Source of the DNA: UBA2779 sp965232165
Lineage (GTDB): Bacteria; Spirochaetota; Spirochaetia; DSM-2461
NCBI GenBank assembly: GCA_965232165.1
Contig: CBDDOY010000001.1
Span: forward strand, 1,426,001-1,490,000
Direction: 5' to 3'
DNA length: 64,000 nucleotides
Notes under the pieces: generated by a model
The model's input: the letters and a program-made list of their open reading frames with translations, nothing else
Database searches by the model: none
What the model was told of the DNA's origin: nothing
Made by a program: the position numbers and the translations under genes
Shown here: in pieces, positions 57,721-64,000 of the stretch
How the letters are laid out: every line of letters begins with the position of its first letter
Numbering within the stretch: position 1 is the stretch's first letter

Positions 57721-59622
57721 TTAATCCTTCTTATACCTTCCCGGCTTTATCTCATCGCCATACTTGGCCTTCGCGGCTTCTATGCCGGTGATGGCCTGGT
57801 CCCAAGCTTCATAGATATGAGCGGGTACATGGGAATCCATTTTTCTGAAGAAAGCCTTTGTGCGCTCAAGTTTCATAATCCACTTGGAACAGCGGAAAGT
57901 AAAGAGATATTCATAGTCGGTTCGGCTGAAATCCTCGTTAAGCAGTTCTTTGAAGAGTTTCAGCAAGTCTTCATATAGCGGGATAATGCCGGTTGGGGTT
58001 TCATAACCCTGAAATTCGCCATGCACCCGGCCTTCCGCCCAGTGCAGCCAAACCTTCTTGGCGAGTTTGCCGGTCATGAATTTGCCTTGGGGGCTGAGCA
58101 TGAAGTAGTTGGTGCTGAATACCTTGGGCACGGCCTTCATTCCATCGACGAATTTTAGATTGTTGTCGGTGTATTCACCCAAGGGGTAGGACACGAAATC
58201 CATATTGGCCATCGGACTGGCAGCCCGGACACCTTCGGCGCCGAGTGTTGCCGCCGTGGATTCGGATTCCAGGGTGGCGGCCTTCAGAAGAATGCCGCTT
58301 GCATAGGATGGAGATTCCTCCACCGGAACAGTGGTGTCCGAGTCCCGTCCGCCGTATAACAAACCGTCAATCCTCACTCCGTATTTGGCATCGAAACCTT
58401 CTTTATCAAAGTTGGAGAGGTAGTCGAGCCGCATGGTATAGCGGCTATTCGGGTGGGACAGTCCCACCTCTTTTCCCTTAGAGTCTCTGTCGCCCTTCTT
58501 CCACTCGCCATGATGGTTATTCCCGCTGTCCGGGGGGGCTCCCCCCATACCAAGCCAGTAAGGCACATTGTCCGGTCCCTGAAGCACGTTGGAAAAGATG
58601 AGTTCCTGGGGTTTCTTCAGATTCTCAAAGATAACAGGATCGTCCTCGGCGTTCACATCCTTGATGATGCCGAAGATACCCTGTTCCACATTCACCGCCC
58701 GGAATTCCCCATTGATGCTGCGGAAATAGGCAATATCATCGCCGACAACTTCTTCTCCCGGCACCATGGCCGTGGATGTCTTGCCGCAGGCCGAAGGGTA
58801 GGCCCCTGCAAAATAGGTCTTGCGTCCGGAAGCCGGTGGAATAACAGCCATAACGAACATATGCTCACAGAGCCAGCCCTCCTGGCCAGATTTATTAATG
58901 GCCAGACGCATGGAATGCTTCTTCAAACCGACGGAATTTCCGGCATATTGAGCATTCATCGAGTACACGACATTGTTCTGCAAATCCATATATACACGCC
59001 GTTTATCCAAGTTGACGGTGCATCCGCGCTCATCAAGTTCACCGGCGGAGTGGATGAATCTGAAAAAATCATCCTTCTCGTCTTCCTTCATGTTTAAGAA
59101 GTGATTGTAGGCCGGCCGATAAAGAATGGCTTCCGAATGCGCCACATACCATGAATCGGTGAACTGTATGCAGGGAATGGTGAAGGGGCTGCCGGTAGGC
59201 CCCTCGGCGAAGAACTTCACCACGCTGTCTTTGCCGCGCATGATGCCCTTGGCAATGGACAGAATCTCCTCATGCCCCTGGCCGTAGGGTAAGGCGTTAA
59301 GGGATTTCATGCGTTCCATATTTTCAGGATAGACGATGTACTTGGTATTAGCCTTATCTCTCGCCTGATCTCCATAGCCGTCCCAGTGGACGGTTTGGCC
59401 ATTAAAGGCGAGTCTGTGCTCTTCCCCCTTGGCCAGGGCCTGTTCCCTGATATACCTCTCGTCATCAGGACTGTCATCAGCCACATAAATGGCGGCTGGA
59501 TCACAATGTGCGGCAAAAGTGCCAATGAAATCGTAAACTTTCTGATTATTAATCGCAACAAGCCGATTATAACTTTTGTCAGACATCTTACCCCGCAACA
59601 GGGCATCATATTCGAGATTCAT
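57721..59622 (-). CDS. pckG: Phosphoenolpyruvate carboxykinase (GTP)
   Basis: Interconverts oxaloacetate and PEP with GTP/GDP. In anaerobes it often runs towards oxaloacetate. The P-loop kinase-1 motif AYPSACGKTSTAM and the metal-binding GDDIAYF are clear, with the C-terminal half (WGGRD-like: LLYGGRDSDTTVPVEE) typical of the GTP class. 633 residues, normal length. AAGGAGAG precedes the ATG. Two upstream phosphate-binding segments (EGPTGSPFTIPCIQFTDS) are intact. Confidence 0.95.
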   Translation of the reverse strand: MNLEYDALLRGKMSDKSYNRLVAINNQKVYDFIGTFAAHCDPAAIYVADDSPDDERYIREQALAKGEEHRLAFNGQTVHWDGYGDQARDKANTKYIVYPENMERMKSLNALPYGQGHEEILSIAKGIMRGKDSVVKFFAEGPTGSPFTIPCIQFTDSWYVAHSEAILYRPAYNHFLNMKEDEKDDFFRFIHSAGELDERGCTVNLDKRRVYMDLQNNVVYSMNAQYAGNSVGLKKHSMRLAINKSGQEGWLCEHMFVMAVIPPASGRKTYFAGAYPSACGKTSTAMVPGEEVVGDDIAYFRSINGEFRAVNVEQGIFGIIKDVNAEDDPVIFENLKKPQELIFSNVLQGPDNVPYWLGMGGAPPDSGNNHHGEWKKGDRDSKGKEVGLSHPNSRYTMRLDYLSNFDKEGFDAKYGVRIDGLLYGGRDSDTTVPVEESPSYASGILLKAATLESESTAATLGAEGVRAASPMANMDFVSYPLGEYTDNNLKFVDGMKAVPKVFSTNYFMLSPQGKFMTGKLAKKVWLHWAEGRVHGEFQGYETPTGIIPLYEDLLKLFKELLNEDFSRTDYEYLFTFRCSKWIMKLERTKAFFRKMDSHVPAHIYEAWDQAITGIEAAKAKYGDEIKPGRYKKD

Positions 59623-59984
59623 ATTCTCTCCTTATTGAATGCCTACAGTATATCGCAGGCATTCAATAATGTTAACCCCCTTGCGCTGAAATTCCGCTTA
59701 TGGCCCTGGGGATTTCTTTATTCCTCTGAACCGGTCCGGTCTCTACGGCACTTATGGAGCGACTACTCTACTACTTTTTTTGTCTTTCTATGAATTTCAG
59801 CGGTATACTCATTGCTATGCTGGCAACGGTTCCGGGGTACGGGTTCAGGACATAGGTAACAGATTTCAAGGTTCAGAAGAGTCTTGACCCCTCCCTCCCT
59901 CAATTCTCAATTCTCCCCTCCCAGCCCTCTCCCATTCCTCCCCTTCTCCCGTGCATCGCACTAAGCAAATATTGCTATGTTTAC

Positions 59985-60013
59985 TTGACATATATCAAAC
60001 AGTTGTATATACT
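59985..60013 (+). promoter_or_regulatory. Strong sigma-70-type promoter
   Basis: TTGACA at 59985-59990 and TATACT at 60008-60013 with a 17-base spacer, 50 bases ahead of the gene at 60065. It is the best consensus promoter in the window. The upstream 59640-59960 holds a CT-rich tract and no gene. Confidence 0.75.
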
Positions 60014-60064
60014 ATAGTAGTTGCAGTAGCCATGATGCTGCTGAACAGCACAAGTGAGGTATAG

Positions 60065-60802
60065 ATGAAACATTGTTTAATAGCAGTCGGTTTAATAGCA
60101 GTCGGGATGGCAGGATGGTCGAGTGATATGATTCACGACGATTTCTACGATATGGCTGCATCAGAGGAAGAAGCCCTGTCAACATCATTGGATTCTCAGG
60201 ATGCACAGGCCCTCAAGAAAGCTGGAGTGTACTTTTTCTCTCTCGTCAATGGGGTGAACTCCATGAAAGTCGACAAAAAAAACCTGGAAACAAATGCGAA
60301 AACGGCCGTTGACTACTTCGAGGCGGCGTATGATCTGAACAGGAAAGATCCGGTTATTTCGATTTGGAGAGCTACGGCGAATCTGGCCTATGCCGGTGTC
60401 AGCAAGAAGCTGAAGAACAAGATTAAGTATTCCAACCTGGGTATTAGTTATTTCAATCAGATACCTATGAATCAGAGGAATAATCTGGACTATTTGTATA
60501 TGCGCATTGTTTCTTTCATACAGGTTCCAAAAAATTTCAAGAATCTTACCGAAAGTGTGAAGAAAGACTCCCAAACGTACTTTCGGATGTACTCTTCGTT
60601 GGAGGACCCGGGCACTCATGCCTTCCTGAATGAATCAGTGAAGGTGATGCATGCTTATGCGTATTACATCACGCGCAAGAAAAACGAGGCAAAAAAAATC
60701 ATGCTCACGATTGATGAGGCATCGATGCTTAGGGGGCAGGGTTCCGATACCACGACGGGAGAGTATTACTTCACCATGAAGAAGAAGCTCAAAATCAAAT
60801 AA
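60065..60802 (+). CDS. Exported helical protein of unknown function
   Basis: 245 residues with a short hydrophobic leader (HCLIAVGLIAVGMAGWSSD). The remainder is helical and charged (TAVDYFEAAYDLNRKDPVIS, SNLGISYFNQIP), with the look of TPR-type repeats. GAGGT lies before the ATG. It is 80 bases ahead of a single-POTRA outer-membrane protein and probably co-transcribed, which would suit a periplasmic partner or assembly factor. No family recognised. Confidence 0.65.
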   Translation: MKHCLIAVGLIAVGMAGWSSDMIHDDFYDMAASEEEALSTSLDSQDAQALKKAGVYFFSLVNGVNSMKVDKKNLETNAKTAVDYFEAAYDLNRKDPVISIWRATANLAYAGVSKKLKNKIKYSNLGISYFNQIPMNQRNNLDYLYMRIVSFIQVPKNFKNLTESVKKDSQTYFRMYSSLEDPGTHAFLNESVKVMHAYAYYITRKKNEAKKIMLTIDEASMLRGQGSDTTTGEYYFTMKKKLKIK

Positions 60803-60882
60803 GGTATGGCTGGAAACATGCGTAGAACAACTGCCATAGGGTCAAGAATCTGAACAGAGCAAATTCAGGAAAGGAGTAGAAA

Positions 60883-62079
60883 ATGAGACGGCGATTCGTT
60901 TTTTTAGCCGCTGCATTCGCCCTCGCTGCCAATATGGCCTGGGCGCAGACGAAATCCGATGAGGTTATCTTAACCATCAAGGAAATCAATATCGTAGGAA
61001 CACAATGGTCAGAGAAGTCTATTCGGCGTCTTCTGACTTTCCAGGAGGGGGACAGCTTCACTGAGGATGCTCTGGAAAAAAAATTATACACATCAAGGGT
61101 TGTGCTGCAAAACGATAGCAATATCTATCTGGCTGAATTTGAGTATGAGAAGAAAGGTTCTGAAGTGTATGTCGAACTGATGGTGTATGATGCCACGATG
61201 GGTTTCTCATTTAGCGCCTTTTCCACAGGACCCATCGTGAAGTACCGCAATTTGCTAACCGAGGGGTTTGATGTGGGCACCCATATAGGCTACTCACGGC
61301 AAATGCTGTTCATGGACTGGAAGCGCATAGGCGGGCTGCCGGTAGGATTTTACCTCCTTTCAGGACATCAGATTTTCAATCCCTTCGAATCAGAGTACAT
61401 GACTTCTTCATACTCCAATACCGCCCGATTGTATTTCTGGCTGGGGCCGCATATTAAGCTGGGGCTGCTAGATAAGTTCAACTTCACTCTCGACGGCTGG
61501 AAAGACGCCCGAAAGCGCCAGACTAATGCCATCGGCGGAAGCTTGGAGGCAGATTTCTATTACCTGCTTGATATCATCAAATTTGGCTTCAGTCTCAAGG
61601 CGGAATATCTCTACCATCATCGTGGCAACCTCAATAAGGCTCATAGTATTCGCATTCGCGGTAAAACGATTTTCCGCCCCTTCAATACAAACAGGGTGAC
61701 CTTCAATCTCGGCACTCATATAAAATGGGCTAGCGACGACTTGATAGACCGCGAGAAAATCTCCCTGTCAGAAAACAGTGGAAGAGCCGCCTGGGATTTG
61801 GAATTCTTCGTGCCGGTACATTTCATCAAGATATCCGGCGGTGCGAATTTCTACATCGGCCTGGAACCCGGCGTCATCGTCGGTAAAGGCGGAACGGACA
61901 ACTTCGATTTTTCCGCCCCCGAAATCGGGATTTCCTTTGCGCCGATCTTACAGGTGGGATTTCCCGCCTCGGTGTTCTTTGCCCCGCGTTTCGTATACAA
62001 CATCAGTGAAAACAGGCTGACGTTTACGTTTGGATTCAGCAGCTTGCCCTACACCAAGGAACTGGACATGGATTGGTGA
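60883..62079 (+). CDS. Outer-membrane beta-barrel protein with one POTRA-like domain
   Basis: 398 residues; signal peptide cut near AWA-QT. Residues ~30-100 read as a POTRA domain (LTIKEINIVGTQWSEKSIRR, LLTFQEGDSFTEDALEKKL), then roughly twelve amphipathic strands and a barrel ending in FTFGFSSLPYTKELDMDW. It is much shorter than BamA, with a single POTRA instead of five, so it resembles the small Omp85-like or TamA-like proteins. AAGGAG precedes the ATG. Probably transports or inserts a specific envelope component. Confidence 0.7.
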   Translation: MRRRFVFLAAAFALAANMAWAQTKSDEVILTIKEINIVGTQWSEKSIRRLLTFQEGDSFTEDALEKKLYTSRVVLQNDSNIYLAEFEYEKKGSEVYVELMVYDATMGFSFSAFSTGPIVKYRNLLTEGFDVGTHIGYSRQMLFMDWKRIGGLPVGFYLLSGHQIFNPFESEYMTSSYSNTARLYFWLGPHIKLGLLDKFNFTLDGWKDARKRQTNAIGGSLEADFYYLLDIIKFGFSLKAEYLYHHRGNLNKAHSIRIRGKTIFRPFNTNRVTFNLGTHIKWASDDLIDREKISLSENSGRAAWDLEFFVPVHFIKISGGANFYIGLEPGVIVGKGGTDNFDFSAPEIGISFAPILQVGFPASVFFAPRFVYNISENRLTFTFGFSSLPYTKELDMDW

Positions 62080-62213
62080 CATCGGCCGGTTGTATGTGTC
62101 CAGTAATGCCGGATGCTTTGTGGCGAACTCTAAGATGCCAGTCGGGTATTAAAGCAAAGCGGCTTTGTGCATCCTGACAAATTGATTCTCCATGTCATAT
62201 AAGGAGTAAACTC

Positions 62214-64000
62214 ATGTTGAAAGTTCTTGTTGGATACTTCCCCTGGATTATTTTCTGGACCTTCTCAGGTCTTGGCGATTGGGTTATTGGTGTTCTGGGG
62301 GCATTGCTGACCACGGCAGTGATAGTTTCCTGGCGCTGGCTTAAACGGAAGAATGTAAAGGCAATAGAATTGGCGGCACTTGGATTCTTCACCGTTCATG
62401 CCCTGATTTCTCTGGTGCTGAATGCATCCTTCCTCATTGAAGCCGGACTGATACTCAGCCATCTGGTGCTGGCCGGAATGGCTTGGGGCACTATACTCGC
62501 CGGAACGCCGTACACGTATCAATATATCCGTGAAGACCAGCCAAAAGCGCTTTGGAGCGAGCCGATTTTCCTCCGCACCAACAAAATCATTTCCGGAGTT
62601 TGGGGCGGCATTTTCCTGCTTAACGCCGGTCTGGGAGTCTTCGGCATGGTCTATTCAAACTGGCAATTCCTGCTTAATGTCATTGTCATCAACACCCTTA
62701 ACCTGGCAGGAATAGCCTTTTCTTTCCTATTCCCCCGGTGGTTTCCGAAATTCGCGATTCAGCGGCAGATAGACGCCCTAGAACCTTACAAATGGCCTGC
62801 TCCTCAGTTCGGGAGCCCTACAGAAGCCGAGAATGAACATGATGTCATCGTTGTCGGTTCAGGCATAGGGGGCCTGACCGCCGCGGCCCTGCTGGCGAAA
62901 CGGGGACTCAAAACGGCAGTCTTCGAGCAGCATTTCATGCACGGGGGGTTCTGCACCTCCTGGGAATCAAGCGCACGTGTCAACGGGAAGCAGTACAAAT
63001 ACATTTTCGATGCGGCCGTGCATGATGTTGTAGGGATAGCCCCCCCTGGAGCAACCCACAATCTGATGCATCTGTTGGATATCGGGGAATCCATTGACTG
63101 GAAGCGCATGGATCACGAATACATATTCGACGACTTTCACCTGCGCGTACCGCGGGATTACAAGGCGCTTGCCGCGAAACTGGGAGAAATCTTCCCCTCG
63201 GAAGAAGAGGGCATTCACGCCTTCTTTGAGGAGATGCGCTTGGTTGTCCGGGAAATGTATGGCAGCACAAAGGAAAACGGCGGTGTTCCCGGTCCCCCCA
63301 AAACGGCAGAAGCCATGCTGGATTATCCATTAAAACGCCCGCACGCTTATTACTGGCTCAATCGCCCCTTCACCAGCTTCCTTGATGCCCATATTCAGGA
63401 TGACCGCCTGAAACGCCTTCTCTCTACATTGACGGCCTACCTGTCCGACGATCCCAGACAACTGACTGCCGGTGCAATGGCGCCCGTCTTCCAGTACTAT
63501 TTCGATGGCGGATACTACCCATGCGGGGGGTCGGGGAGAATTGCCGATGCCCTGGCAGGGGTGATAGCGCAGAACAAAGGACAAGTCAGCGTCAGCAGTC
63601 CCGTCAAGCGGATCGTGATTGAAAACAACCGCGCCATCGGTGTCGAACTGGCAAAAACCGGTCACATCCACCACGCCAGTGCCGTCATCTCAAACGCCGA
63701 CCTGAAACACACCTTCACCGAATTAGTTGGAGCCGAACACCTCCCCAGGCAATTTCATGAACAAATCTCAAATTGCCGACCATCCACATCAGTCTTCATG
63801 GTATTTCTGGGACTTGACTGCATCCCAAACCTCGAACCGGTAACCATGTACAATGATTTTGGCATCATGATTCCCTCCAAAGTAGACCCGTCCTTAGCGC
63901 CTCCTGGGCATTCGGCCATGACTCTGATAAAATTCATCCCCCAAACCGAAGCCGGGAGCTGGGATCGCGGGGCGCAGGATTACAAAGCCCGCAAAACAGC
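62214..64000 (+). CDS. Membrane-anchored CrtI/phytoene-desaturase-like FAD oxidoreductase, 3' end outside window
   Basis: AAGGAG precedes the ATG, and the frame is open for 595 codons to the window end. The first ~180 residues are hydrophobic with about five membrane helices (for example IIFWTFSGLGDWVIGVLGAL and LNLAGIAFSFLFPRWF). An FAD-binding GxGxxG loop (VIVVGSGIGGLTAAALLAKR) then opens a CrtI-type domain, with YYFDGGYYPCGGSGRIADAL and SAVISNADLKHTF near the available end. Family members desaturate or isomerise carotenoids and retinoids. The substrate here is unknown. The N-terminal membrane fusion is unusual. Confidence 0.8.
   Translation, partial: MLKVLVGYFPWIIFWTFSGLGDWVIGVLGALLTTAVIVSWRWLKRKNVKAIELAALGFFTVHALISLVLNASFLIEAGLILSHLVLAGMAWGTILAGTPYTYQYIREDQPKALWSEPIFLRTNKIISGVWGGIFLLNAGLGVFGMVYSNWQFLLNVIVINTLNLAGIAFSFLFPRWFPKFAIQRQIDALEPYKWPAPQFGSPTEAENEHDVIVVGSGIGGLTAAALLAKRGLKTAVFEQHFMHGGFCTSWESSARVNGKQYKYIFDAAVHDVVGIAPPGATHNLMHLLDIGESIDWKRMDHEYIFDDFHLRVPRDYKALAAKLGEIFPSEEEGIHAFFEEMRLVVREMYGSTKENGGVPGPPKTAEAMLDYPLKRPHAYYWLNRPFTSFLDAHIQDDRLKRLLSTLTAYLSDDPRQLTAGAMAPVFQYYFDGGYYPCGGSGRIADALAGVIAQNKGQVSVSSPVKRIVIENNRAIGVELAKTGHIHHASAVISNADLKHTFTELVGAEHLPRQFHEQISNCRPSTSVFMVFLGLDCIPNLEPVTMYNDFGIMIPSKVDPSLAPPGHSAMTLIKFIPQTEAGSWDRGAQDYKARKT

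Overview
The window looks like the chromosome of a spirochaete, probably Treponema-like and host-associated. This rests on the divergent SecD/SecF pair, the GDTGPGGG-type DUF1566 lipoproteins, a BspA-like DUF285 lipoprotein, an omptin-like barrel and Bdr-like coiled-coil cassettes. No rRNA or tRNA gene was seen, so the assignment is an inference. Many accessory genes are broken by stop codons, frameshifts or insertion sequences (IS), while the housekeeping genes are intact. This suggests continuing local genome erosion.

Layout: 1-2130, a catalytically degenerate GH2 beta-galactosidase-like protein (5' end outside the window). 2015-6308, an arginine operon argC-argB-argD-argG on the minus strand. 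6335-7057, a biotin-protein ligase. 7300-12876, groEL, a small hypothetical, then yajC and secD-secF (protein export). 12898-17641, a deacetylase-like exported protein, a large repeat lipoprotein and an omptin-like outer-membrane protease.

17642-49500 is an accessory island full of mobile DNA: three IS256-family copies with perfect 9-bp target duplications, two IS1634-like copies, two ISAs1-family relics and a family of about 160-bp MITE-like elements. Its most striking content is a directly duplicated gene for a giant LRR-Roc-COR-TIR (Roco) protein. The first copy (22488-26642) is intact; the second (29241-36721) is split by an IS1634-like element and an IS256 element. Between them lies a Schlafen/AlbA-type ATP-binding protein. 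Scraps of type I restriction genes (HsdR-like, HsdS-like) and of an OLD/AAA ATPase surround the locus, so I read it as a decaying defence island with a candidate TIR-effector immune sensor. Several exported genes in and beyond the island carry single in-frame stop codons.

50000-53271 holds three tandem 1.0-1.1 kb cassettes. Each encodes a coiled-coil protein with a C-terminal membrane anchor and a variable number of heptads, followed by a convergent 3' scrap of a penicillin-binding protein 1C gene. From 53984 the sequence returns to housekeeping genes: an SDR plus folB (pterin/folate), rlmN, asnS and GTP-type PEPCK. An outer-membrane/periplasmic pair follows behind a good sigma-70 promoter, and then a membrane-anchored CrtI-like oxidoreductase that runs off the end of the window.
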